Shown piece by piece: positions 8,274 through 16,852 of a stretch of DNA of 33,838 nt. The stretch covers positions 1 to 33,838 of the forward strand of contig CALGND010000178.1 in NCBI GenBank assembly GCA_937958675.1, read 5' to 3'. A program made the translations under genes and the position numbers. The notes beneath the pieces were generated by a model. It did no database searches and was not told where the DNA came from. It saw only the letters and a list, made by a program, of their open reading frames with translations. Source of the stretch: an uncultured Granulosicoccaceae bacterium. Lineage in GTDB: Bacteria; Pseudomonadota; Gammaproteobacteria; Granulosicoccales; Granulosicoccaceae. Each line of letters opens with the position of its first letter. Within the stretch, counting starts at the first letter, position 1.

Positions 8274-8552
8274 ATGAACAAAATTGAAATCTATACCAAA
8301 AGCTATTGCCCATATTGCGTTCGTGCAAAAGCCTTGCTCGATGCGAAGGGTCTCAGCTATCAGGAATACGAAGTATCCACTGATAGGGCACGCCTGCAGG
8401 AAATGGTTGAACGCAGCAACCGTCGCACGGTTCCTCAGGTATTTCTAAACAATCAGCACATCGGCGGCAGTGATGATTTAGCAGTAGCAGAAAGCAGCGG
8501 CCTGCTTGACGAGTTGCTCGGTTTGCAACTCGACATAGCAGCTCAGCAGTAA
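8274..8552 (+). CDS. grxC: Glutaredoxin 3 (GrxC type)
   Basis: A 92-residue dithiol glutaredoxin, a cytoplasmic glutathione-dependent disulfide reductase. The active site CPYC is at residues 12-15 in 'KSYCPYCVRAKALLDAKG'. The glutathione-binding TVP cis-proline loop is at 52-54 (RRTVPQVF) and the GGSDD loop follows, all as in GrxC. Length is normal. It is the first gene after the divergent RclR-like regulator and lies 38 bases ahead of the DUF417 gene. Here it probably acts as a local redox repair factor induced by the regulator and not as the housekeeping copy, which in many relatives sits by secB; that is inference from position. Confidence 0.95.
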   Translation: MNKIEIYTKSYCPYCVRAKALLDAKGLSYQEYEVSTDRARLQEMVERSNRRTVPQVFLNNQHIGGSDDLAVAESSGLLDELLGLQLDIAAQQ

Positions 8553-8590
8553 TCAACCCATAAACTTTAATTTAACCAGAGAGAAATACC

Positions 8591-9100
8591 ATGAATGCAA
8601 CAACACAACACGTACAAGCAAACTTAGCAGTCGGCGCAGCAAATGAGCAGACTCTTGGTCAACGTATATCAAAAATTGGTGATGGCGCAGTATTAGCTGC
8701 AACCGTTACCGTATTAGCCTGGATCGGCGCAATGAAATTTACAGCCTACGAAGCTGGTGCGATAGAAGGTTTAGTGGCATCTAGCCCGCTAACGGCATGG
8801 TTATATAGCGTGTTTAGCTTGCAAGGCGCATCTAATTTTATCGGCACGGTTGAGATTGCCACTGCGTTGATACTATTAATCGGTATCCGGCATAAGACAG
8901 CAGCTGTTTTAGGCGCGCTCGCGGCAATAGCCACTTTTACAGTAACACTAAGCTTTATCTTCACCGCACCAGGGTGGGAAGCTAGCCTAGGTGGTTTTCC
9001 TGCATTGTCGGTAGTGCCTGGTCAGTTCTTGCTTAAAGATGCGGTGCTGCTTGGCGCAGCTATTACATTGCTAGGCAAGGCGCTGAACCGACCAAGCTAA
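8591..9100 (+). CDS. DUF417 inner-membrane protein (YkgB/RclC-like)
   Basis: A 169-residue integral membrane protein with about four transmembrane segments: ~30-50, ~63-80 (weak), ~88-130 as two helices, and ~143-163. The motif 'AWIGAMKFTAYEAGAIEGLV', followed by 'SPLTAWLYSVF', is diagnostic of the DUF417 family, which includes E. coli RclC. RclC belongs to the reactive chlorine resistance operon, and its biochemical role is unknown. The ribosome site GAGAGAAA lies 6-7 bases ahead of the ATG. Co-directional with grxC and probably co-transcribed; a strong stem-loop at 9129-9157 follows. No RclA (flavin disulfide reductase) or RclB homologue is visible nearby, so this is a reduced version of the module. 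Confidence 0.9.
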   Translation: MNATTQHVQANLAVGAANEQTLGQRISKIGDGAVLAATVTVLAWIGAMKFTAYEAGAIEGLVASSPLTAWLYSVFSLQGASNFIGTVEIATALILLIGIRHKTAAVLGALAAIATFTVTLSFIFTAPGWEASLGGFPALSVVPGQFLLKDAVLLGAAITLLGKALNRPS

Positions 9101-9128
9101 CTGTCGCAGAGTCATTCTAGCGAAGCAT

Positions 9129-9157
9129 GTCATCCCCGCCGCCTACGCGGGGATGAC
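9129..9157 (+). terminator. Strong 11-bp stem-loop after the DUF417 gene, possible terminator or dispersed palindromic repeat
   Basis: Arms GTCATCCCCGC (9129-9139) and GCGGGGATGAC (9147-9157) pair perfectly around a 7-base loop and are followed by TATTTTATT. Its place 28 bases after the DUF417 stop suits a rho-independent terminator, although the T-run is interrupted. Hairpins with GTCATCCCCGC arms are also a common form of dispersed intergenic repeat in proteobacteria, so it may be one copy of such an element. Confidence 0.65.
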
Positions 9158-9242
9158 TATTTTATTACTATCGTTCACCAGGAAAGCGCTCAGTCCGCTG
9201 TAACGTAATACACTATTCAGATCTCTATCTGGGTGGATTCTA

Positions 9243-10307
9243 TTGAAACTACGCAATCGAAGGCATTTTCGATCTGGCTGTAAAGCGCTTCTGGTCCTAG
9301 CTGCGTTATTCCTAACGAACACACAAGTGCATCCAGCCACAACACTAGATGGCTACTTTATTGCGCTTAAATCTTGTCAGGCTTTTCATTCAAAAAATAA
9401 GCAAACCAATCCTGGTGATGTCAAAACCACAGAGATGATGGCCTATGTGGTGAAAGCGCTTAACAAACCCAATGGCGATTACTTGCAGATTGTAGTGCCC
9501 GATGCGCCGGTTGTAGAGGAACGTTGGGTGTCTGTGAGTTGCGGTGTTCATGTTGTTGATGCGCAACAGGCCGCTGTTGATTCAGCATCTTTTGATAATG
9601 CTGAGATGAAACCCACGACAAGTCTTACGTCTAGTACTGAATCCTCGGAAAACGTTTTAGCACTTAGCTGGCAACCTGCATTCTGCGAGTCGAAACCAAA
9701 TAAGGCAGAGTGCAAAGCGTTAAACAAAGGCCGCTTGCCGATCACCGAACAGCAATTATCGATACATGGCTTATGGGCACAACCAAGAAGCAATGTTTAT
9801 TGTGGGGTACCAAAATCGATTCAGGCATTGGATAAAGACAGGCGCTGGGATCAATTGCCTGAACTTGAGCTCAGCGACAATGTGAAAGAGGATCTTGGAA
9901 TAGCGATGCCAGGCACCGCTAGTTTGCTCGAACGACATGAATGGATCAAGCACGGTACTTGTCATCGTGGTGTGGGTGGAGCAGAGGAATATTATGCAGA
10001 TACCTTAGCTGTTACCCAGCGAATCAATGACTCAGTGGTGGCGGAATTTCTTGCAAGCCAAGTAGGCGAATTAGTGAGCACTCAAACCATTAGAGATAAA
10101 TTTGATGAAGCTTTCGGCGCAAAAACGGGTGAGCGAGTGCAGTTTCATTGCGGCAGCGATCAAGGTCGAGTGCTGCTACAAGAACTAACAATACATTTAT
10201 CGGGGACTATCGATGAAGATGCCAATATCGGAGCACTGATGCGAGCAGCAAAGTCGGTGTCTTTGGGATGTCCTGAAGGGGTGATTGACCCTGCTGGGCT
10301 ACAGTAA
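9243..10307 (+). CDS. Secreted ribonuclease T2 family protein
   Basis: A 354-residue RNase T2 (RNase I-type) endoribonuclease, probably periplasmic or secreted. Both catalytic segments are intact: CAS1 'IHGLWAQPR' with His175, and CAS2 'RHEWIKHGTC' with His232, Glu233 and His237. These generate 2',3'-cyclic phosphate ends in the family. The N-terminus 'MKLRNRRHFRSGCKALLVLA' is basic then hydrophobic, a signal peptide ending near ...QVHPA. The start is TTG at 9243, supported by GGGTGG 6 bases upstream; no internal ATG would preserve the signal. Residues ~36-110, before the catalytic domain, form an extra region with two cysteines ('CQAF' and 'SVSCGV') that I cannot assign. Its stop codon directly abuts the stop codon of the convergent folE. 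Confidence 0.9.
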   Translation: MKLRNRRHFRSGCKALLVLAALFLTNTQVHPATTLDGYFIALKSCQAFHSKNKQTNPGDVKTTEMMAYVVKALNKPNGDYLQIVVPDAPVVEERWVSVSCGVHVVDAQQAAVDSASFDNAEMKPTTSLTSSTESSENVLALSWQPAFCESKPNKAECKALNKGRLPITEQQLSIHGLWAQPRSNVYCGVPKSIQALDKDRRWDQLPELELSDNVKEDLGIAMPGTASLLERHEWIKHGTCHRGVGGAEEYYADTLAVTQRINDSVVAEFLASQVGELVSTQTIRDKFDEAFGAKTGERVQFHCGSDQGRVLLQELTIHLSGTIDEDANIGALMRAAKSVSLGCPEGVIDPAGLQ

Positions 10308-10859
10308 CTAGCCCTTAGCCAAGGTCAAGAATTCATTCCGCGTATTAATTTCAGTTCTAAATCGGCCCAGCATTGCAGAGGTCGTCATTGACGAATTTTG
10401 CTTTTGCACACCGCGCATCATCATGCACATATGTTGCGCCTCGATAATAACGCCCACACCGATACCGCCTGAAACTGACGCTACCGCATCGGCGATTTGT
10501 TTAGTTAGGTTTTCCTGGATCTGTAAGCGGCGCGCGTACATATCAACAATGCGCGCGATCTTTGACAGGCCAATCACTTTTTTGCTTGGCAGATAGGCCA
10601 CATGGCATTTGCCGATAAACGGCAACATGTGGTGCTCGCAGAGTGAATAGAGCTCGATATCTCTGACGATCACCATTTCATCGCTGTCCGAATCGAACAC
10701 GGCACCATTGAGTACTTCTTCCAGCGTTTGTGAGTAGCCTTGCGTCAGAAATTCCATCGCCTTGGCCGCTCGGGCAGGGGTGTCTAGCAATCCATCCCGG
10801 GTGATGTCTTCACCCAGATTTTCGAGAATGGAGGTATAGGCGTCCTGTATGGGTTTCAT
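10308..10859 (-). CDS. folE: GTP cyclohydrolase I
   Basis: A 183-residue enzyme converting GTP to 7,8-dihydroneopterin triphosphate, the first step of folate (and queuosine) synthesis. Zinc ligands are visible as Cys74 and His77 in '[20 protein letters not shown]' and Cys145 in '[13 protein letters not shown]', matching E. coli Cys110, His113 and Cys181; His76 corresponds to the catalytic E. coli His112. '[20 protein letters not shown]' is the usual N-terminal signature. The frame is open to a TTG at 10890-10892, but the ATG at 10857-10859 gives the standard N-terminus ([12 protein letters not shown]), so I prefer it; neither start has a good ribosome site. No other folate gene is adjacent. 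Confidence 0.95.
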   Translation of the reverse strand: MKPIQDAYTSILENLGEDITRDGLLDTPARAAKAMEFLTQGYSQTLEEVLNGAVFDSDSDEMVIVRDIELYSLCEHHMLPFIGKCHVAYLPSKKVIGLSKIARIVDMYARRLQIQENLTKQIADAVASVSGGIGVGVIIEAQHMCMMMRGVQKQNSSMTTSAMLGRFRTEINTRNEFLTLAKG

Positions 10860-11181
10860 GAGTCTGGCTATAATTGCTTGTCTTGTGCTCAAACTATAGC
10901 CGATTTAATGCCCTCTAGGCCCATAGCTACAGCTGTTTTCAGACATTTTGCCGTTTAAGTTGCTGCACCATGACGCCGATGATTACACCGATGTTAAGAC
11001 CAGTAAACATTTAGTCTCTTTGTACCGAAGGAGCGTCACTGAACGTTATACTGAGCAATGGGTCTCACTATATGCCATATATAATGATGTGGTTGGTTTG
11101 CGGGGCATTCAGATGCTGCTTACAGGCCGCTATATAGCGAATGATTTAAGTCATTAATTTGCCGTTTTTTTGGGGAACGCG
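10860..11181. promoter_or_regulatory. Divergent gap between folE and fadE
   Basis: These 322 bases separate the divergent folE and fadE genes. I see no convincing gene in them. A perfect -10-like TATAAT lies at 11080-11085, about 97 bases ahead of fadE, but no matching -35 box is present. A 10-base palindrome GCTATATAGC is at 11129-11138, followed by AATGA (11140-11144) and TCATT (11151-11155) arms with a 6-base loop. Any of these could be part of fadE control; a FadR- or PsrA-type fatty-acid operator was looked for and not recognised. Confidence 0.35.
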
Positions 11182-13656
11182 ATGTTAGGTGCACTTTTTT
11201 GGTTGGTGGTCATAGCCGCCACAGTTTTTATTCTGGCGCGACAGCGTGTCAGCATGATTGTTTTTACTATTGGTGCAGCAATTGTGCTGCTTTTTGCGTA
11301 TTTCAATGGATTCCTTGCAGGTGCTGCGGCCGTTATTTTAGGTGCCTTGTTTGTGATAACCGCAGCGATATTTAATATTCGTAGCATTCGCCACAAAGTA
11401 GTGAGTACGCCGCTACTAAAATATGTAAGAGCAGTACTACCTCCGATGTCAGACACAGAGCGTGAGGCGATTGATGCCGGCACTGTTTGGTGGGACGCAG
11501 AGATCTTCCAAGGTTCACCTGATTGGTCGAAGCTAGTGGAATACCCAGAGGCTGAATTAACCAAAGAAGAACAAGCTTTTGTTGACGGCCCAACTGAAGA
11601 GCTGTGCAGCATGCTCGACGATTGGGAAATCACCTACGAGCTAAACGATCTTCCGGAACACTGCTGGCAGTACATCAAAGATAATCTTTTCCTAGGGATG
11701 GTTATTCCAAAGTCTTATGGTGGCCTTGGTTTCTCGGCAATGGGTCACTCTGAAGTAGTGATGAAGCTTGCATCGCGTAGTGTGACTGGTGGTGTTAGCG
11801 TTATGGTGCCAAATTCGCTCGGTCCTGCTGAGCTTTTACTGCACTACGGCACCGAGGAGCAGAAAGATTATTACTTGCCACGATTGGCGAAAGGTGAAGA
11901 GATCCCATGCTTTGCATTGACTGGCCCATCGGCAGGTTCTGATGCAGGTGCGATGCCTGATGCCGGTATTGTGTGTAAAGGTCAGTTTGAAGGTAAAGAA
12001 GTGCTTGGTATGCGAGTGACTTGGGATAAGCGTTACATTACGCTCGGCCCAATCGCAACGCTGTTAGGTTTAGCATTTAAAGCCTATGATCCTGATGGCC
12101 TTCTTGGTGATGAAGAAGACTTGGGCATAACTTGCGCCTTGATTCCAACTCAAACCGAAGGCGTCAATATAGGTCGTCGACACTTTCCGCTTAACCAAGG
12201 CTTTATGAATGGTCCTAACAGCGGTAAGGATGTATTTGTACCGATGGAATGGGTTATTGGTGGTCAGCCAATGGTCGGTCAAGGTTGGCGTATGTTGATG
12301 GAATCGCTATCGGTTGGCCGTGGTATTTCATTGCCATCAACAGGTGTTGCATCAGGTAAAGCCGCTTCTCGTTTTGTCGGTGCTTATGCTCGTGTACGTA
12401 AACAATTTAATTTACCAATCGGCAAGTTTGAAGGTATTGAAGAAGCGCTTGGCCGTATTGCTGGCCTGACTTACACCATGGATGCTGGCCGTCGATTCAC
12501 TTGTGCTGCGCTAGATGAAGGCGAAAAGCCGTCGGTTGTTTCAGCGATCCTAAAGTATTTCAATACTGACAGCATGCGTACTGTGCTCAACGATGCGATG
12601 GATATAACCGGTGGTAAGGGCATTTGTATGGGCCCTAACAATTTCTTGGGCCGGCCTTATCAAGCCGTGCCAGTGGGTATTACTGTTGAAGGCGCAAATA
12701 TACTGACTCGTAGCATGATCATTTTTGGGCAAGGCGCTATGCGTTGTCACCCTTGGTTGGTTAAAGAGATCAATGCGGCCTCTTTGCCTAATAAGCGTGA
12801 AGCACTTGAATCATTCGATGAAGCGTTGATGGGTCACATTGGTTACGCTATTCAAAACGGTGCACGTTCCTTGTTCCATGGTTTAACGAAGGGTCGATTT
12901 GTCAAAGCGCCGATCACTGGTAAAAACGCAAAGTATTATCGCCGCCTTACTCGAATGAGCTCGGCGTATTCATTTTTGGCTGACTTCGCCATGCTATTTT
13001 TAGGTGGTGGCTTGAAGCGAAAAGAAATGCTCTCTGGTCGATTTGCCGATGGCCTAACCAATATGTATATGGCATCTGCAGTGCTAAAACGTTTTGAAGA
13101 TACGGGGCGCCCAGCCGCTGATCAAGCATTAATGGAATGGTCCGTAAGACACTGCTTGTTTGAAACTCAGGTAGCACTTGATCAAATCCTGCGTAACTTC
13201 CCAAGCACGATTGTGGGTTTGTTGTTACGCGGTATCGTATTCCCATTAGGTCGTCGTTACCGTACACCTAATGATAAGTTGACTCAGCAATGCGCACGCA
13301 TATTGATGAAGCCATCAGAAGCACGTGATCGCCTTACCTTGGGTTGCTATATCAATGACGATCCTTCCGATGTCACCGGCAAGATCGAATACGCACTCAT
13401 GTGCGTGATGGATGCCAAAGACGCCGAGAAGAAAATCAAAGACAGCCGTTTGAAAAAGCCATATGACATCGAATACCTGCCATGGCTTGAGCAGTTGGCT
13501 AGTGATGGTGTTATCGAACAGGGTGAGATTGCTAAGCTAGTTAAGTTAGCCGACGCCACTCGCGATGTTGTTGCGGTTGATGACTTTCCGAATGACTTTG
13601 CACAAGGCGGTGTGAGTGAAGATAAGGGTGATGCAACCATCAAAAGGTCTGCATAG
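11182..13656 (+). CDS. fadE: Acyl-CoA dehydrogenase FadE
   Basis: An 824-residue FadE-type acyl-CoA dehydrogenase, first oxidation step of fatty-acid beta-oxidation, close in length to E. coli FadE. The N-terminus has two or three hydrophobic segments ('ALFWLVVIAATVFILA', 'MIVFTIGAAIVLLFAYF', 'AAAVILGALFVITAAIF') that anchor it to the inner membrane. The dehydrogenase domain shows 'FALTGPSAGSDAGAMPD' (FAD and substrate binding) and 'GITVEGANILTRSMIIFGQG', which carries the expected catalytic glutamate. The last ~250 residues are the DUF1974 tail of FadE. I chose ATG at 11182, with GGGGA 7 bases upstream, over an in-frame TTG at 11170. It belongs functionally with the fadL/lipase set at 16.9-21.1 kb. 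A stem-loop follows at 13703. Confidence 0.96.
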   Translation: MLGALFWLVVIAATVFILARQRVSMIVFTIGAAIVLLFAYFNGFLAGAAAVILGALFVITAAIFNIRSIRHKVVSTPLLKYVRAVLPPMSDTEREAIDAGTVWWDAEIFQGSPDWSKLVEYPEAELTKEEQAFVDGPTEELCSMLDDWEITYELNDLPEHCWQYIKDNLFLGMVIPKSYGGLGFSAMGHSEVVMKLASRSVTGGVSVMVPNSLGPAELLLHYGTEEQKDYYLPRLAKGEEIPCFALTGPSAGSDAGAMPDAGIVCKGQFEGKEVLGMRVTWDKRYITLGPIATLLGLAFKAYDPDGLLGDEEDLGITCALIPTQTEGVNIGRRHFPLNQGFMNGPNSGKDVFVPMEWVIGGQPMVGQGWRMLMESLSVGRGISLPSTGVASGKAASRFVGAYARVRKQFNLPIGKFEGIEEALGRIAGLTYTMDAGRRFTCAALDEGEKPSVVSAILKYFNTDSMRTVLNDAMDITGGKGICMGPNNFLGRPYQAVPVGITVEGANILTRSMIIFGQGAMRCHPWLVKEINAASLPNKREALESFDEALMGHIGYAIQNGARSLFHGLTKGRFVKAPITGKNAKYYRRLTRMSSAYSFLADFAMLFLGGGLKRKEMLSGRFADGLTNMYMASAVLKRFEDTGRPAADQALMEWSVRHCLFETQVALDQILRNFPSTIVGLLLRGIVFPLGRRYRTPNDKLTQQCARILMKPSEARDRLTLGCYINDDPSDVTGKIEYALMCVMDAKDAEKKIKDSRLKKPYDIEYLPWLEQLASDGVIEQGEIAKLVKLADATRDVVAVDDFPNDFAQGGVSEDKGDATIKRSA

Positions 13657-13702
13657 GTGGCAAGCACCCATGTGTAACCATAACCGCTCCTAATCGGCGA
13701 AA

Positions 13703-13732
13703 AATGCAGGCCCGGATTTCGGGGCCTGCATT
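13703..13732 (+). terminator. 11-bp stem-loop downstream of fadE
   Basis: Arms AATGCAGGCCC (13703-13713) and GGGCCTGCATT (13722-13732) pair perfectly around an 8-base loop, 46 bases after the fadE stop. The plus-strand tail is CAAAAAC and not a T-run, so strict intrinsic termination is uncertain; read on the minus strand it is followed by TTTT. It is most likely the end of the fadE transcript. Confidence 0.55.
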
Positions 13733-13889
13733 CAAAAACAGTAGTAATCCATCCCTGTCTACGGGGTAGCGCGTAGCCCGCTTTATGAGTGGGACGATAT
13801 ATACCTAACCATTTGTTAAGCAAATGCCGCAGCTGCGCTCAGTTTTAGTATCATTGACGCTTCTAAGACTGATGATCACTTACTTGTTC

Positions 13890-15773
13890 ATGTCGCAAAC
13901 CCAGATCCTATCCGAGCCGTTTGGCTATGTCCGTCGCGCTGTTCGACCAACAATGATGTCGCTACTCGCATTGCTATTTTTGAGCGCTTGCGATGGAAGC
14001 AGTAACTCTGCCGAGAGTTCGCTTACGGCAGGGCCGGGTGCTGATGATCAGCCAATTGCCGAGTTAGCGGCATTTAATACCGCAAATGGCTTTGATGTTG
14101 TGCGTGAACCAGGCCCGCGCATAGCCGTTGAAACAACGGCTGAATTCACCGATGCTGATTTTAACGCAGGCTTACCCGCTATCGTGTTGGAAGTGCCAAA
14201 CGGCATTGATACCACTACTAATCTACCACCCAATTTTGACGGCCTACAAAATGTTAGTGTCATTGCTGGTGAGCTTGTTGAAGTGGTTTACCGCCCAATA
14301 GACCCAGAAGGCGAGTTACCCGGAATGTTCCCAGAGGAGCTGCCGCAAGGGTCAAGCTTTGATGATAATTTTGATGGCACTAAAACGTTTCGATGGCAGC
14401 CGTTGCAAATGGATGTGGGCGTAAACGCGTTTACTGTTACTGCACTGGATCCTGCAAACGATGCATACAGAGCATCCCAAACGATTTTCATTAGGGTTGT
14501 GCTACCAGACGATCCATCAACTATTCCAAATGTTGCCCCCACGTTGGATACGTTCTTACCGCATACGGTACGGGTTAACGATCCAGTTGTCATTGAATTA
14601 AAAGGAATTGATCTAAATGGTGATTTCCCGACACTGGAAATACCTGATTTGCCAGCCGGTGGTAGCTTTAATCAACACCCTCGTTTTGCCGAAATATATG
14701 TCTTGAAGTTTGTACCAAGCACGGTAGGTACGCAAACTATTGATGTGGTGGTCAGAGATGCAATTGATAACAACTTAACATCTGATGAAAGCATTTCTTT
14801 AAACGTACTGGCTGTCAGTGCATTTACAACTACTGGAGAGTCATTGCGTACGCTAGCCGAGGCTCGAGATTTGCGCATCGGCTTTGCAGCATTACAATCG
14901 TTCTACCACCGGCCCGACGGAGCGATTTACGCTGAAATTGCAACGCGTGAGTTCAATTTTGTCACGGCTGAAAACTCAATGAAGATGGATCAGATCAATC
15001 CTGAGCCTGGGCGGTTTCAGTTTGCAGCAACCGATAACCTTTTTTCGTTTGCAGAATCTGCTGATATGGAGGTGCATGGTCATCCCATTCTTTGGCATAG
15101 GCAGCTTCCCACATGGATAGAGCAATCGCCACTAAGCGAGATCGAGCAACACATGAGCGAATACATTAGCCGCTTAATGTCTCGCTATAACAACAACGTG
15201 CCAGTTTGGGATGTGGTTAATGAGCCATTGATTGAAACAGGCGAGCTGCGTGATTCGATCTGGCACCAGGCTATGGGCGAAGCCTATCTAGATAAAGCCT
15301 ATACCCAGGCCAGAGCAATTGCACCCGATGCGCAGTTGTTGATAAATGAATTTGATATCTCTATGGCTGGACCAAAGGCGACGGGATTGTTTGCCTTGAT
15401 TGATCGCCTGCAAAGTCGCGACGTGCCATTAGACGGCATTGGTTTCCAGATGCACCTTTTTGCAAACTTTGATCAATTTGCCGAACTAGAAGCTAACTTT
15501 GCAGAGGTGGCTGCACGTGATCTGGATATTTACATCACTGAGCTCGATGTATCGCTGACAGATGGTGCAAGCCTTGCCCAACAGGCAAGTGTGTATGAAA
15601 GCGTTGTGTCGATATGCTTGGCTCAACCACGTTGTAAAGCCATCCAAACGTGGGGTTTGACTGATCAATACTCGTTTAGAAGCATATTTGATCCGCTGTT
15701 ATTTAATCGTAGCTATCAAGCCAAGCCTGCTTATACGGCAGTGCAGGGTGTGCTGGCTGATCCTACACGGTAA
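13890..15773 (+). CDS. Lipoprotein endo-1,4-beta-xylanase, glycoside hydrolase family 10
   Basis: A 627-residue xylan-degrading enzyme with a lipoprotein signal. The lipobox 'LLFLSAC' ends at Cys34 after a basic stretch (YVRRAVRP), so it should be acylated and membrane-bound. Asp35 follows the Cys; in E. coli Asp at +2 tends to retain lipoproteins in the inner membrane. Residues ~110-310 contain two Ig-like repeats, each with a 'D-x-x-G-(E/D)-(L/F)-P' turn ('PIDPEGELPG', 'GIDLNGDFPT'). The GH10 barrel fills the C-terminal half. 'ENSMKMDQINPEPG' and 'HGHPILWHRQLPTW' precede the acid/base Glu445 (WDVVNEP), and the nucleophile is Glu551 (ITELDV). Start is uncertain: ATGs at 13824, 13872 and 13890 are in frame, none with a good ribosome site. 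I chose the one giving the most normal signal peptide. Confidence 0.93.
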   Translation: MSQTQILSEPFGYVRRAVRPTMMSLLALLFLSACDGSSNSAESSLTAGPGADDQPIAELAAFNTANGFDVVREPGPRIAVETTAEFTDADFNAGLPAIVLEVPNGIDTTTNLPPNFDGLQNVSVIAGELVEVVYRPIDPEGELPGMFPEELPQGSSFDDNFDGTKTFRWQPLQMDVGVNAFTVTALDPANDAYRASQTIFIRVVLPDDPSTIPNVAPTLDTFLPHTVRVNDPVVIELKGIDLNGDFPTLEIPDLPAGGSFNQHPRFAEIYVLKFVPSTVGTQTIDVVVRDAIDNNLTSDESISLNVLAVSAFTTTGESLRTLAEARDLRIGFAALQSFYHRPDGAIYAEIATREFNFVTAENSMKMDQINPEPGRFQFAATDNLFSFAESADMEVHGHPILWHRQLPTWIEQSPLSEIEQHMSEYISRLMSRYNNNVPVWDVVNEPLIETGELRDSIWHQAMGEAYLDKAYTQARAIAPDAQLLINEFDISMAGPKATGLFALIDRLQSRDVPLDGIGFQMHLFANFDQFAELEANFAEVAARDLDIYITELDVSLTDGASLAQQASVYESVVSICLAQPRCKAIQTWGLTDQYSFRSIFDPLLFNRSYQAKPAYTAVQGVLADPTR

Positions 15774-15795
15774 ACCTATCTCGAGTTGGAAAAAC

Positions 15796-16791
15796 TCAGT
15801 CTAGTTTAACGCCTGCATCATTCCCGATATCATCGCCACTACCACCGCGATCGGATTCAACCGGATTGGCCTGCGGCCCTGATGGCATGCGCAAGTTGCG
15901 CGTGCGTAATACCGGTTTGATAATTGACGCGGTGAGCTCTCGCCAGATAAACAACAAGCCGGAAAGTACGATAATTGCAGAACCGGCCAATACTATGCCG
16001 TCTACCGTTTCGTTAAACACTAAGGTGCTATAGAGCAATGCCCAGAGCATCTGGCTGTATTGCATCGGGGCGATAAACTGCGCTTCAGTACTTCGATAAG
16101 CGGTCACCATCAACATCTGACCAACCGCACTAAGAATGCCCACGGCGCTGAGTTTAAGCAGTGTTTGCCCAGCAACCGGCTGATAAACGAATAGCGTTGC
16201 TATGCCGCAAATTATCACGTTGGTTAGCATTGGATACAGAACTAGGGTAGTGCTGTGTTCACTTGCGCCAATTTTGCGGGTGACGATTGATGCACAAGCA
16301 ATACTGAATGCGGCGGCGACGCCTGCTAGATGCCCAAGGCTTAAATCTGCATTCCCCGGACGCAATACGATAATCACGCCAACCATGCCCAAGATGATCG
16401 CGATCCACCGAATCAAATGAATCTTCTCACCCAGTATTGGAATAGCGAGCAGCGTAATAATAATCGGTGCCGAAAAGATCAGGCTATAGGCTTCCGATAA
16501 CTGCAGATTAGTAAACGCATAAAAACCGCAAAGCATAGAGCCTAAGCCAAACAAGCAACGCAACGATACCAAGCCCGGGTTTTGTGGCCGTAGTGAACGC
16601 TCACGCTTATCCACCGCTAGCATCACCGAGAACGGCACAAAACTAAAAAGAACAACAAAGAAAGCAATCTGAAAAACAGGCAACTGTTGAATGCTTTTGA
16701 TTAGCGCGTCGTGCAAAGAAAAAGCAGCAAAGGCGAGCAGCGCAATTGCCATGCCTGCTAGCACGGAGCGCGATTCGGTGGTGGAAGTCAT
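15796..16791 (-). CDS. EamA-family (drug/metabolite transporter superfamily) permease
   Basis: A 331-residue inner-membrane protein with about ten transmembrane helices arranged as two EamA repeats (residues ~12-145 and ~150-290). The segments 'LQLSEAYSLIFSAPIIITLL' and 'LGEKIHLIRWIAIILGMVGV', followed by 'IIVLRPG', are typical of this family at the end of the first repeat. 'YRSTEAQFIAPMQYSQMLWA' and 'FNETVDGIVLAGSAIIVLSG' are the matching parts of the second. A hydrophilic tail of ~45 residues follows the last helix. Substrate unknown; members carry amino acids, nucleosides, SAM or small metabolites. Convergent with the xylanase gene after a 22-base gap. Position gives no functional clue. 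Confidence 0.88.
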   Translation of the reverse strand: MTSTTESRSVLAGMAIALLAFAAFSLHDALIKSIQQLPVFQIAFFVVLFSFVPFSVMLAVDKRERSLRPQNPGLVSLRCLFGLGSMLCGFYAFTNLQLSEAYSLIFSAPIIITLLAIPILGEKIHLIRWIAIILGMVGVIIVLRPGNADLSLGHLAGVAAAFSIACASIVTRKIGASEHSTTLVLYPMLTNVIICGIATLFVYQPVAGQTLLKLSAVGILSAVGQMLMVTAYRSTEAQFIAPMQYSQMLWALLYSTLVFNETVDGIVLAGSAIIVLSGLLFIWRELTASIIKPVLRTRNLRMPSGPQANPVESDRGGSGDDIGNDAGVKLD

Positions 16792-16852
16792 CGGCAGAGA
16801 ATAGCACCGATGATTAAAAATGTTTTGTGCGAGCTGCTCGCAAGTGTTAGAT

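Noticed and set aside
10948..11157. 69-codon open frame ahead of fadE
   Set aside because: TTG start without a ribosome site, no recognisable domain, lies in the divergent promoter gap; treated as noncoding.
13347..13823. Minus-strand open frame over the fadE end
   Set aside because: Antisense to the fadE tail and spans the stem-loop at 13703-13732; no domain seen.
13824..13889. Longer N-terminus for the GH10 gene
   Set aside because: It would add a second hydrophobic segment before the lipobox, giving an abnormal lipoprotein signal; kept only as an alternative start.
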